A DNA stretch of 64,000 nucleotides from Ceratothoa steindachneri (Eukaryota > Arthropoda > Malacostraca > Isopoda > Cymothoidae). Position numbers and translations under genes: made by a program. Position 1 is the stretch's first letter, and every line of letters starts with the position of its first letter. Below the pieces are notes generated by a model, which was given only the letters and a program-made list of their open reading frames with translations, ran no database searches and was not told the DNA's origin. Below, piece by piece: positions 34,372-46,600 of this stretch. Where the stretch lies: positions 72,388,920-72,452,919 of the forward strand of contig OZ018323.1 of assembly GCA_963969495.1 (NCBI GenBank), read 5' to 3'.

Positions 34372-35900
34372 TGTGATAGAACGAGTTAATTTCAACTCCT
34401 ATCCCATATTATTAAAAACCACGATGCTGCCCACGTGCATCTTCGATTCGAGGCTTGGAATCTTATCTCAGCTACCGGATGCCAATGTTAAAACAAGGAG
34501 GTTATCGTCCCCCCGTTCACCCCCATACGCCGACCTCACCAGATTGAGTTAGGCTTATGAACAGATAAGGCATTGTTCGCCGGCCCGGCTGTGCGTTCCC
34601 TTCAAGCTTTCACTCCATTTTCCCCCACGCCAAGGAGATTTCCTGGCTATTTATATGAAAACTTTACCACTAAGATCAGATTGGAGATCCAGATTTTCGT
34701 CGCGAAACATCACCACGACCCTCTCTCCCTTTGTGCGCCAAGGGACCTCGACCTCGAGATTCACCATCACTTGTCCAGAAGGAGGACAATATTCCTTGAG
34801 TGCCAAAGGTTCGAGCCTTACCGACGTCAAGTCCCCAAGGCTTCCCCCCCCCCCTGTTGTTCAAAGGAGAACAGCATTAGAACAGCCATTGTTCGTTTTG
34901 AGCCCTTCGCCAAGAAACGGTTCTCATCCCCCCCTGTTGTTCAAGGAGAACAGCATTAGAACAGCCATTGTTCGTTTTGAGCCCTTCGCCAAGAAACGGT
35001 TCTCATCCTCCCTGTTGTTCAAGGAGAACAGCATTAGAACAGCCATTGTTCGTTTTGAGCCCTTCGCCAAGAAACGGTTCTCATCCCCCCCCCCTGTTGT
35101 TCAAGGAGAACAACCTAGAACAGCCATTGTTCGTTTTGAGCCCTTCGCCAATAAACGGTTCTCATCCCCCCCTGTTGTTCAAGGAGAACAACCTAGAACA
35201 GCCATTGTTCGTTTTGAGCCCTTCGCCAAGAAACGGTTCTCACCCCCCCTGTTGTTCAAAGGAGAACAACATTAGAACAGCCATTGTTCTTGAGCCCGTA
35301 GACAAGAGACGGTTCTCATTCCCCCCTTTGTTCAGAAGAGAACAAAGTAGAACAGCCATTGTTCTTCAAGCCGTTCGTCGAGTAACGGTTCTCCTTTCCA
35401 AGACGCCTCGTCAGGATCCTTTTATCCCCCCCCTTCGGCTGGAACTCGCCAGCGGACCGAATATTCCTTCAAGTACCTTCCACTGCACCCTAATGAAAAG
35501 TTACGTAAGCCAAACGTCACCTTTTGAGTATTGATGCCTTTTTGTCAATTCTATCCTGTGCTTTAAATTGTTAATCAAACTATCCCATCTCTTTAACTCT
35601 ATATTTGTTTTACCTTTTTTAATCCCTTAAATCCTTGGATTAGCCCGAGTCTCTACGACCCTTTCCATTCTGTTTATGTCAATATTTTCCGTTTTTGTGT
35701 TTTGTTTATAGTTATTATTAATAAAACTCCATTTTATTAATGATAGCAATATTATTATCCTTGAGCTCAGTTTCACTTCTTAAGCATTTTGAAGATACAT
35801 AATATCGGCCGCCAGACAGTAACGCACTCTAAACATAATTAAGGAAGTTCCCTCAACGAATAGTGTTATATATAGTATCGTCGGGAGTCATTCTACGACA
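34372..35900 (+). repeat. 3' LTR
   Basis: A 1529-base copy of the 5' LTR. It has seven units in the internal array (about 34848-35395) instead of six, and scattered single-base changes. TATA, initiator and AATAAA (about 35719) are kept. Confidence 0.92.
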
Positions 35901-35905
35901 ACAGT
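35901..35905. repeat. 5-bp target-site duplication, right (ACAGT)
   Basis: Matches 29985-29989 exactly. Confidence 0.92.
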
Positions 35906-38900
35906 CATTATAGTTTTATGACTTATATCTGAATATTTCAACGCCGTGTAAGAATTAAGAAAAAAATGACCAAATTGTATACAGAAAAAGAAGCAAATTT
36001 AGTTTTGCATTCATCTGCTTGCATCTGGCAACCCTCCGCAGTTTCGGCGTAATTTTGATTTTCACTGTAAAAGTTTTTTTTCCATCATTAAAAATGGTAA
36101 AATAGTTATAGGAGTATCAATGCTTCTCTATTCAGGTTACCACCGCTGAAAAGCCTAATCATCTAAAGGTCAATTGGTGTATTCTTTGGAATATTATTCA
36201 ATAATCCTAATCTAGCATTTCAATCTGTTCGAGTACTGTGTACGATTGTATTTAGTCCTCTGTACGAGTCGTAGCCTAGGCTAAAATGAACCATCACAAA
36301 GAAAAGGAAATATTTAACAATACTGAGTTGGATTTGAAGGAAATCTTTCTCGAATATCATAATGCTGTCATTTCAGTTCGAAAAAAATAATAATATAAGC
36401 AATAAATGGCGAAGAAACAAAATGAATAGATAATTTTTTATCTTGAATATGTTAAACAATGATAAATAAAATTGAGTAGAATAATGCTGTATCCTAAGTT
36501 AATTAAAAGTTTGGGTCGTCGTTAGCTGCTCGTTATCGCCTTTTGCGATAATGTTACACAAGGGGCCTGTTCTTAGAGGTGATTTTAAGTTTTAAAGGAA
36601 CTTAAGGTTATCAACTAAAACTTATTTCAGCGGGAAAAATGTTAACAATTGAGACAATGACTACGGAAAATTGAAATTGTTTCTCATTCTTTGATTCTCA
36701 ATTTTTCCCGCAAGGGTAAATTTCGCTCCTAATAGATTTTAATATAATTCATGGGAGCAACGTGCAACAATTTTCTAAATGACTGAATTGTATTTTTCTA
36801 AGAATATTGTAGGAAATAGATAGAAGTGTTAAACATCAACTTTTATATTGTTCGCATTAAATCTAATCCTAATTGACAAGAGATGCTATGGTGCTTTAAG
36901 GATTGGTTTAAAACTGAAATGCGTTTTAAAATTCAATTAGATAGAGACATGGTAAATTAGTTAAATACGAAAGGATGGAAGGAAACTTTGAACTGTGGTT
37001 TCTCACAATAGAAAGTGAATACCAAGTACAAACGAATCTAAATTCTTAGCATGGTGGTGTAATACAAATCAGGAAAATACATCTTTTCAAGCGGGTTGGA
37101 TTTGGTGCTACGCTTCTGTGTTTAGTGTACGTAGCAAAGAGTTGAGAATAAAACTAAGGAAATATAATGAGGGTAGATATTCAACGAGGTGAGTTTTGAG
37201 TGAGGGAAAGCACGAAAAATTAGAAAAAAAAAGAAAGCCAAAGACACAGACACTCATAGACCTCAACTGACAAACATGAAATAAAACATAAATTCAGAGC
37301 CTTGAAAACTGCAAATAATAGACGGAGAAAGATTAATAAATCGTAATTTTGTCGTTTGATACTCCTAATCTAAGAAAAGGAATTGCTGTAACCTTTCCCC
37401 GCCAGACCTTTCGCTCCTGGATGTTTCGTCTCACAACCGTTTGGTCTTCTTTCCAAAATCTGACTTCAGTTTTCATGATACACTTCAATTTTACCTAACA
37501 AAGAGCTATTTATGAGTGAGTAAAAATCCAATTGATGATTTTAGTATGGGAAATATTGAGAAATATGGAACAGTAAATATGACCGCCGACATTTAGGTGA
37601 GAGACATAAATATTTATTTATATAAAAGATCGCTACACAATAATAGCACGTAGAGGTTATGAAAGAAATATTTGTCGGAGAACAGACGGAAGCTTTTTGT
37701 CTATAGTATAAACATAAATTCTTGAATTGAAAATAAAAAGAGAGATTAGTCGAAGAGACAACACATATGTACGATTTACTCCAACCATAACAGGTGAACA
37801 ATTTCAAACACATTTTAATGTTAAGTGCAATTTATCACTTGATTTAGACAAACATTGGCATGCTTATTTCAAATGTACAATTGGCATTTATTGTTTCATT
37901 TCTATTCATTGCTAATTATAAACGGAGAAATAAAAAGCTGAATTAGCTATTGTACAACTTACGTTTATTAAAACTTTGATTGCGACTAGTTGACAAGGCA
38001 CTAGTAGCAAACTACGTCAGCTTGTGACCGGTCTATTCAGTTTTACGTAGAAAGTGCGATGAGAGTTTGTATGTCGCTCTATATAGGTGATTACTATACT
38101 ATTCTGAACACAATACACAAGGTGCTTGCAGAGCCTTTATATTGTTCATTTTTATTTTTTTCTAAGATTCCCACTTCTAAACTTATTCTTTATTCATATA
38201 CTTATTTCCTTTCTTTCAGTTTTGGTATGACTCTGCAACATCTCTTAAGTGACTAAGTTGCCTGCACTTCTTTTGTTATATTTGTAGCAGAGTCATCATT
38301 CCTAGTTAAAGGGCTATCATTATTGTATTTCTCAAGCTAGCCTAGTTTTGGTTATTTTAATTAGATAAAAACAAGTCTTGCACACCTTACAGAGTGTGCA
38401 AGTATACATGATATGTTGGCCTTTGCTATATCTATGATTTGGAAAGAGCAAATGATCATTAACATACCGGAATTTTTTAGTAAAAACTTCAGAATATAAC
38501 AAAAAAAAAGAAGAAAGTAAAATCGAATATCTTAGTCTAACATCAGCTATACGTCCAGTGTCTCATATACCTAAAACCCGAGGGGAAGTTTAATTTTAAT
38601 ACCTTCCTTTGGATCTTGATGAACTCAGTAACAGCAGTGATGCAATTTTGAAATTTAAATGAATCAACTCATACGGAATTCAATCAGCTTGAGTTAAATG
38701 ACTTGGCATTAGGTTTGGGAGTGTCAAAAAAGCTTCAGAACACCTCACATCAAAATTGAATGACAGAATTCTGCTTGAAAGAGGAGTCAAATTGCCCTAA
38801 ATTCGACCAAGAGAATGGGCGTTTCTTCAGTACTTTCAAAGTGACAGCAGCTTTTTATATTGTCTTATCATAGAGTAGCAGCTTGGATTATTAGTATATA

Positions 38901-39284
38901 TTACATGCTTTACTGGAGGATTTAGGAATTCCTATCTATAACCTACCTAATTGAGTCTTATTCAATCCTAAACTGTTGGCTATGCTTGTTTTTACTTTAT
39001 CTAGGTAAGGAGCACTCCAATTAATCTCTTCTTCACCAACCTTTCACAAGCCTTCTGATACAGAACCTTTTATTGGTTTTCCATTCATTATTATAAGTAA
39101 ACAATAATACAAACCAGACTATGGATATAATTAAAAGAAATTGCATAAATTATTATTGATGAAGAAGGCCAAAATAATGGTATTTAAAAAAATCCAGAAA
39201 GTGTAATAAGAGAAACAGGAGAAATGTTATAATAAACACATTAATAAGAGAGAAGCAGCAAATGAAGGCATAAAATGCACTATA
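35906..39284. other. AT-rich stretch without a recognised gene
   Basis: No coding motif was recognised. The open frames at 37541-37813 (minus) and 37727-37915 (plus) are short and without signature. A hairpin with 9-bp arms (CTTGCACAC / GTGTGCAAG) lies at 38377-38402, and a weaker one at about 36529-36552. Confidence 0.45.
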
Positions 39285-41330
39285 AATCTAGACCGCTTCA
39301 GGCTTAAGTTTATTCTTCCTCCCTAAGGCAGAACCGTATTTTACTTTCACAAAGATATTTACACCAATTCTTTATTGTTCTTTGCAACCTTTAAATGTAT
39401 AACCCGGTCCTTCCCCACTTTATCCAAATTTCGCACGCCATGAATCCCTGTCAATTTGAACACAAGCATTTCTCTGAGTCGAGATGTTTCTTATTCCTTC
39501 CATACCAGAGTTTTAGTACTCCACATAATGTTGGTTGGATGATACTTTCAGGAAATTTCAGGACTCAATCCACATCCAAACCCTTACCAATTGCCAGAGA
39601 TTTTCCTAAATGATAAATCTTTTGGTCTCATACTGGTTCTTTCACAACCATGTATGATTTTTACAATATAAAGGTATCTTAGATACTCAAGACTACACTG
39701 CTTCAATGGTGACAAAGTTGACTCGGGGTTTACCCCCTACAGCATTCACACTCTCAAATACCATTATTTTACCCGTTTCTGAATTATTTCAGCTCCTCCT
39801 CTTACCCACCCAGTCAAAGTATCAATTACAATTTCAATATCCTTACACTCTCAGCCAACAAGGCTAGTTCATTTTCATATAAGAACATGGATAAAATTCA
39901 TCATTTACATTTCTTCTCTATTTATAAAGATATTAAACACCCATCATGAAATCACTCGGCGTTTTCTTCCCCTCAAGCACATATGATAAACTACTCACAC
40001 CAGCTCTCTATCACCTTAATAAAGGCCTTACTTCTAACATAAATATTCTTTACGCCGACCATTTGTTTCCCATTCACTCCACCTATTCTTTGCTCCTGAC
40101 ATATTGCTTTTTTGCTTGAACGATCATAAGTTTTGTCCGGTAAGATAAACCCAGCATGCATTGTAAACTTCTTAGAAATTGATATTATAATTAGCTGTCT
40201 CAGTTCGCATATATCCATATATGCAACCTACGCGCTCTAAACTCGCACTGGATAATCGCCTACCAAACACTCAAATATCTTTCTTATACGCTCAATCATA
40301 TTTATTCAAATTATTTTTACTCTAATTATTACTCTCATCGTTATCTCTATTCCACACATATAATGACAATATTAAAGTTCACAAGCACTCTTCCAATTAA
40401 AATTATTTAAACACATCCACTACCCTTTTGTAGTATCACAATGCCTATATCATCAAGTACCAATGTTTTTCCATTCATCATAGCTTACAAACACTAAAAA
40501 ATCCTTGCATTGTTATCTTTTCCGCAGCTTGATAAAGGATGTGATTTTAAATCCACTTGGTCAATCTTAATTATATTTGCCTCCTTTTTAAGGACGACAT
40601 TTTACATACACCTCATTAAACTATTCTCAGGATCTTATTTTGACCTCCTTCTTGAGTACAAGTACCCTCCATCCTCAAACTTGAAGTTGACACAGCTTTT
40701 TTTCTACAGATTCATCACCCTTCTCACTATCCTCTAAAAGAACTGCTTGTTCATATTCAAATCCTCATTTAAGATTTGTCCAAATAGCTTTTGGTTGCTT
40801 TCCTACTCTACTAAAGATCTTTTCACTTTCCATATCAATTCCGTGCACGCATTATCTGCATCTTACTTAGATTTTCAATTTAACTATTGAGAATTTGTAG
40901 CTACTCCTTATTTTTGCTTTTCAATACACGCTCCGTTAGTCACTTCTTACTCATCCCGATCCACTTTACTTCCTTTTTTTAGTTGATTCAAACCCACACA
41001 AATACCTTGCAATAAATACCAATACTTCCTTAATAATTTTTATATATGATCTAAATACAAGATAGCTCTTATTCCTCTTTTACTATTCTTTAGTATTCTC
41101 ATATTCTCTAATCTTTCTCTATGGTTTAATAAAATTTCTCAACTTGTTCCCACTTCCTCTCTACCTTCCTTAAGTATTCTTTTCAATACACAAAACTTTA
41201 ACCTTAGACAACACAAACGTGTTCATAGATTATCCCATAATCATACCTCTTATAATTTTTATAGCAAATTAACTCACCAGTCTTATTTTTTTTAATTAAC
41301 TGAAGATCAATCATGTAGTATTAAATTCCT
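39285..41330 (-). mobile_element. Degraded LINE, minus strand
   Basis: The plus strand is strikingly pyrimidine-rich. Read on the minus strand, it gives the reverse-transcriptase layout of a LINE group common in crustaceans and other animals: a TYDRSSKKAI block (40120-40090), GVNGKQMVGVKNIYVRSKAF with IKVIES (about 40075-40005), a remnant of the QGCVMSP region, then YENELALLAES at 39879-39847, where YADDTALLAES would be expected. Both catalytic aspartates are replaced. The thumb and 3' region continue to about 39285. The upstream part (41330-40230) is purine-rich on the coding strand and fits the region before RT but is too decayed for firm blocks. The clade (RTE-like or other) is not assigned. 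Confidence 0.65.
39840..40218 (-). pseudogene. LINE reverse transcriptase core remnant
   Basis: The longest frame (40218-39991) covers the palm region from FTMHAGFILPDKTYDR to AFIKVIESW. The next blocks need frame changes. The active site reads YENE in place of YADD, so the enzyme is inactive. It belongs to the element at 39285-41330. Confidence 0.6.
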
Positions 41331-41396
41331 TAAATCTTTACCCAAGTCATATATAAGCATGCACACGACTGTGCTGAATGAATGTGTTTGCTAGAC

Positions 41397-41640
<244 letters not shown>

Positions 41641-41649
41641 ACTGACAAA

Positions 41650-42605
41650 AATAAGAAAAGGATTTTCATTTATTTAAATATTTTCAAAATTATGATCAGT
41701 AGGTTAGAACTGTTCAACCACCATTGTTGTCGTACTTCTATTGTAGAGAGGCTGCCACACGTAAAAGTGACTGCTGAGATCATTCACAGAATTGTGTGGT
41801 TGGAGACATCAGCTTTAAGTCTTCTTGCGATTTCAAGAGAGGCATAAAGGTCCAAGAATATGTATTTTCTCGTGCGTTCTGAAGAGGCACAATAAAAACA
41901 AAATCTAAAAACTTGAGAAAAGGTCGGTTGACCCTGCATAGCCCCCTTCAGAGAAGACAGAACTATTTAGTACTTCATTATGAAGGACCACAATGACACC
42001 GCAGCATAAATTGTCAAAAATTAACATCAAAATTTAGCAAAGAATAACCTGTCGCGTCATTGTATCTGTTTTAAAAGCTCATTGTCCGGCAACCAAACCA
42101 ATCATCAGTAAGAAGAACTCCAAGGTGGGACTCGAATATGTGAAAGCTCATGTTGTAAGAATTGAGGAAGATTGGGAAATTCATTTGCGCGAAGAAAGAA
42201 AATTTAAATTAGTTGGATCTGATGGCAAAAGCTTTGTTAGACGCGTGGTATATGGCACACAGCTCTTAATATGTTCAAAATTGTGCCCAGCATGCAGAAG
42301 GCAGCATCATGTTACAGGGGATATTCTCGTCTAAGAGATTGAATTCGCTAATACAACTAATTGGGATGGTAAATGCGAATGTCTACCTAAACATCGTATA
42401 AAAATAAGTTATACGTTCACTTCAAGCATCACAGAAGAAGTTATCAGTATTTGTGCAGGAAAACTCGTCGTACCATAGAGCAATGTAGGTAAATTATTAT
42501 TTCGAAAAAGAAGAAATCGTTTCCATGAAGTGGCCTGCTCAGTGCCTGGACTTCAAACCAATTTAGAAATACAGAAATGAAAATGAGACACAAAGTTTGA
42601 GACCA
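41650..42605 (+). pseudogene. Tc1-type transposase relic
   Basis: Several frames together follow a Tc1 transposase from N- to C-terminus: a helix-turn-helix-like start near 41700, a basic segment at 41910-41970, VGLEYVKAHVVRIEEDWEIHL and FKLVGSDGKSFVRRVV (42125-42250; the first catalytic region, where the DE of SDES is altered), GSIMLQGIFSS with NANVYLNIV (42300-42400), and WPAQCLDF (about 42525), the region of the third catalytic residue. Function in family: cut-and-paste transposition at TA sites. Many stops and the lost first aspartate show that it is dead. The C-terminal end runs directly into the mariner-like relic. Confidence 0.78.
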
Positions 42606-42609
42606 GAAG

Positions 42610-43490
42610 CCTTCAATTGTGACAGTTTTGTGGACAAAAACTGTGAGAGTCAGTTTAGCAGAGTCCAAAATCCTCTGTGCTCAAGCCAAGTCAGTCCCTC
42701 GGAATATCCCGTGAGACTCACAGGAGAGAAATAGTAATGGATGTAAAGACCTACCCATACAAAATACAGACGAAGCAGACTATTACCGTCTCAGACAAGG
42801 AGCAGATAAAGGCTATGGCAGAAAAGATACTGGAGAAGATTCAGGAGACCCCAACTTTCCTTAACCTCCTCTGGACCTCAGATGAAGCTCAATTCCATCT
42901 TGAAAGATGGGTAAACTCTAAAAAAATGTCTTTTGGGGGACAGCCATACCAAATGAGGTAGACACCAAGTCCCTACACTGGCCTAATTGCACGTTATGGA
43001 ATGCAATCTCAGCCAGAGGCATTATCGGACCATTCTTCTTCAAGGAATCTGGCGCGACAGTGACAGTCACCAAGGAGTGGTATGTTAAGGTCCTTAAAAC
43101 CATCAAGAGGGAGGCTTAGACCCTGTTCCCGTCACTTATGGGAAAGTTCTGGTTCTCGCAAGATGGAGCAAGCTCTCACACCTCAAACCTGTCCCGAGCT
43201 TGGCTGAAAGAGAACTTTGGTGGCTGTGTGATCAGTCTCAAGACTGATATTGAGTGGGCACCTCGAGGCCCAGACCTTTCCCCCCCACAAATTTCTTTCT
43301 CTGGGGCTACTTTAAGGTAAGGGTGTACGCAGGGAGACTCAGGACCATAAAGGAACTCAAGGAAGCAATCAGGAAGCAGATTAGAGCCATTAGTCTGTCG
43401 GTTTGTATGCATGTCATAGACAACTTTGTGCTGCGTTTCAAGAAATGCATAGAGCTAAATGGAGCTCATCTCAACCACGTGCTCTAGAAT
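42610..43490 (+). pseudogene. Mariner-like transposase relic
   Basis: The frame 42677-42961 holds a helix-turn-helix remnant (SLGISRETHRREIVMDVKTY) and the first catalytic region, TSDEAQFHLERWVN. After a frame change the second region reads FWFSQDGASSHTSN (43146-43187), and PDLSPP with FFLWGYFKVRVYAGRL follows for the third. The tail ends with FKKCIELNGAHLNHVL at 43487. This is a Tc1/mariner-superfamily transposase, distinct from the Tc1 upstream and of the same group as the fragment at 14860-15290. Three frame segments are needed, so it is broken, but all three acidic regions are still visible. A bounded inverted-repeat pair was not found. Confidence 0.8.
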
Positions 43491-43637
43491 CAAAAAAGTC
43501 CAAAGACTCTCATGTTTTGATATGATGTTTTTAAACACAATAAAAAAGTTATCACCATAGTGTCATTTAATCCTTGCACAAAATTAAGAAAGGAGGCCTA
43601 TCGAAAGTTGGGGCCTGTTCTTTTGTGTAACCCTTGG

Positions 43638-43644
43638 TATATAT

Positions 43645-43679
<35 letters not shown>
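43638..43679. repeat. (TA)n microsatellite
   Basis: A short TA tract with one ACAC interruption, shortly after the mariner-like relic. Confidence 0.95.
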
Positions 43680-43681
<2 letters not shown>

Positions 43682-46600
43682 GTGGGTCAGTTTATTGCGG
43701 AGGTTTATGTCATAGAGTTTCTTCAGCTCTCATCATGTGTTAACACTAATTTTAGCTAATGTTCTATCCAAAACAATTTGTTTCCCTTCCTTAATATATA
43801 TTTGTCTTATTTTTCATATGCAGCTTTATGTCATGTAGCATTATATCAATTGAAAACATTTAATTCTGATTAGTTACACATATATAGTTATTTTAATAAC
43901 TATACATGAAACATAACCCAAAACTTAATCCATAAGGCAGTTAGATGAAGATACATTATTTAATTTACTTATTCCAACATGTGAAAAATTCCTTGGCAAC
44001 GGTTAATTATATAGGCCTCTGTCCCTTTAACATTTATATCTGTGCGTAACTCATTTCTGTAAACCATCAATGCTATCACACTCTAGTAAAATAAGTTTAC
44101 CAGTAGTAGTTCTTTTCAGACCTTTTTTATTGAAACTGGGAAATTATGGTTGACGTCTAACCGGGAAAGATCCCTCTCTATTTAGATATTTGTTTAGAAA
44201 CCATCACTGTGCACCTTGTTAACACACAGGATATTTTGCGAATCCACATCATTTCCTTCAACCATGGGGATAAGCCTGCAACTTTGTTTCTTTTTTTTCC
44301 ACTAGAAGTTTTATCCAGCTCTATTTATCCATGCTCTTACCCTTTTGTAAATGAACAGGGACTAACTTGTGGATTCTGGCTCTTGTTCTGAATTAGAGCT
44401 AGGAATAAGAAAGCCTTAAACTTAGTGATTAGTATCTTCCATTGTTGAGGGTTCTGGTTGAATTCGGCAATGATTAACTCCCGAAGAGATGGGAGGTGGT
44501 GATTCAGTTTTTGTATGAGACTAAAACTCTTAATTAGACTTGGTTTGAAAGATGGGAGTTTCTCATTCATTTGATGGCGGAGGCTGAGAATCTTGAAAAA
44601 GAGTAAGTTAAGAGACGAGAGTTGCCTATTCAGATGCTGACGGAGTCAAAGAAGTGTAAACTGCTGATTCAGATGCTGAGACACTCTGAAAATGTTAATT
44701 AGGTGCAGGTTGAGAAGAGAAAGCTTGTATTTTAGATGTTGGGAGGGGAGGGAGGGGGGGCTAAGCATGCTAAACAATTGTAGACAGAGAGGTGAAAGTT
44801 GATGATGAGGATGCTGAGGATTTTAGTTTAATCCTAGAATTAGTGGCAAGCAAATATTTGTACGTGATCGATTGAAAAAATTGAAGACCAACAGCATATT
44901 CATGTTTTTTTTATGTCATTCATGCTTTCAGCATCATTTTGCTGTCAATAGTTGCACATTTCAGCAAAATGGAGCGTAATAAGAGTCAGACAAATTTCCT
45001 TTAACTCTCTGGCGATGTGTTTACTTAATTAATCACCATTGCCGTCACATGTATGAAAAGAGTTTCAAAGAGAAAATATGTCAAGCAAATGGAAATCAAA
45101 ATGAAACCCTCTATTTGATATAAATGCAACAGCTCTAGCGTTAAGGATTCCATTCCTAATCTGTTGACACGTGTTAAAATATGAGGTCAATAACTCAAGA
45201 GCTTCTTTTTTGCTGTTTGCATAATTAATTTAACAAAAGATTATCCTCCTTTTTTCACTTAAACGTTGGCATGTTTCAAAGGATATTATCTTGATGACGT
45301 ATTTATCAACTTTATTAACATAATAGACTGGTAGTTCATCATCTGATTGCGGTTATTAATAAGTTTCTTAACGTCCTAACACTGAATATCTTCATACCAG
45401 GTAAAGAAGAATGAATAAATGAAAGGCTAAGAAGTTGATGTTTAACTGCAAATCTAGAAAAACAATGTCATTCTCAAAAGAATTTGTGCTTCGAAATTGC
45501 GCAATAGTTAATTTGTAATGAAAAAAATTACTCGTCGAAAATATACTACTAATGCCGAGACTTGAATAATAAGTTGTGGGCTGCACGTTTCAGTTCTTCA
45601 ATCGTGTTGTCGTATTCATCCTATGGTATCAAAGAGTTTTTATAATCTTTACACGTTTGAAAGAGAGCTTCTGGAAAAAGTGGCTCAAACTGTTCTTCTA
45701 CCATTATGAACAGTAGCAAGGAAAGATAATCTAATTATAATCTAAGAGGGCAGGCTTCTCGCTAACCTATTAGAGGTAAAGATCTGACACCCATTTGGTG
45801 GACTCTCTTTGCTTAGCTAACCGTGCGTAGGGAAAATCTTAGAATGAGCACCACACACCAGAGACATTCTTAATATCAATGCATTAACCTTCCAGTCTTT
45901 AAGAAATAAGACTCGTTGTTCTTTCCTGCCTCTAACAATCATGCTGATTAAGATTTCTTAACAGATACTTCTGACAATGAGAGGACGAAAGAATCTACAT
46001 AGCTTTTCTCTTGTTCCTGCCCAAAACTCAAAATGTTTGCAGTCACCTTCTTACTTATAAACAGTGCTGGCTCCTGGTAACCTCGGACCTTCTAGCGATT
46101 CCTATGCTGATATTTATGTAGAATTAATTATCCACTCAGTGGGCTTAATCCTGGCCATGAGAAGCATGACGTTTGCTACCTATCTACAAGCTAATAGCTC
46201 ATTTATTCCGCCAGTCTAGAGTGAAAGGTGAGAGACACGTAAATTTCTGTGCCTAGAAAAACTTCGATGGCAAAAAGCTTAATCAGCATAAAGGCCCCTG
46301 TACATTCAAATGGACTGGGTAGAGGAAATAGAGACATTGTCTGCTTACAATATGATTGATTGGGTTCTGTTATGGAAATGATATTTTAGATATGTAAACT
46401 GTAGGTGGTATATGTGTGAGACGATCCGAACATATGTTTATGCTTTGTAAGTTTTAAAAGATTGTTGGGCAGATAGCTTGCGGTGATGAAGATGGTAAAT
46501 GAGAAAGAATCAAAAATAGATTTCAGTTGATTCAGTGAACATGAAAATAGATCGGTAGCACCTTTATTTTATGAAAGCGAGTCTATGCTATCTAAGAAAA

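Larger units (their letters stand above)
29990..35900 (+). mobile_element. Complete, internally deleted Ty3/gypsy-type LTR retrotransposon
   Basis: Two long terminal repeats (29990-31449 and 34372-35900) begin with TGTGATAG and end with TACGACA, and a 5-bp duplication flanks the whole. The interior holds a gag remnant with one CCHC knuckle, a retropepsin, a linker, only the last third of a reverse transcriptase, RNase H and a purine-rich tract directly before the 3' LTR. The capsid core, integrase and RT catalytic core are missing. The LTRs differ by only 1-2 % by eye plus one repeat unit, so insertion was recent. An element without these domains must have been mobilised by proteins of a relative. 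Confidence 0.93.
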
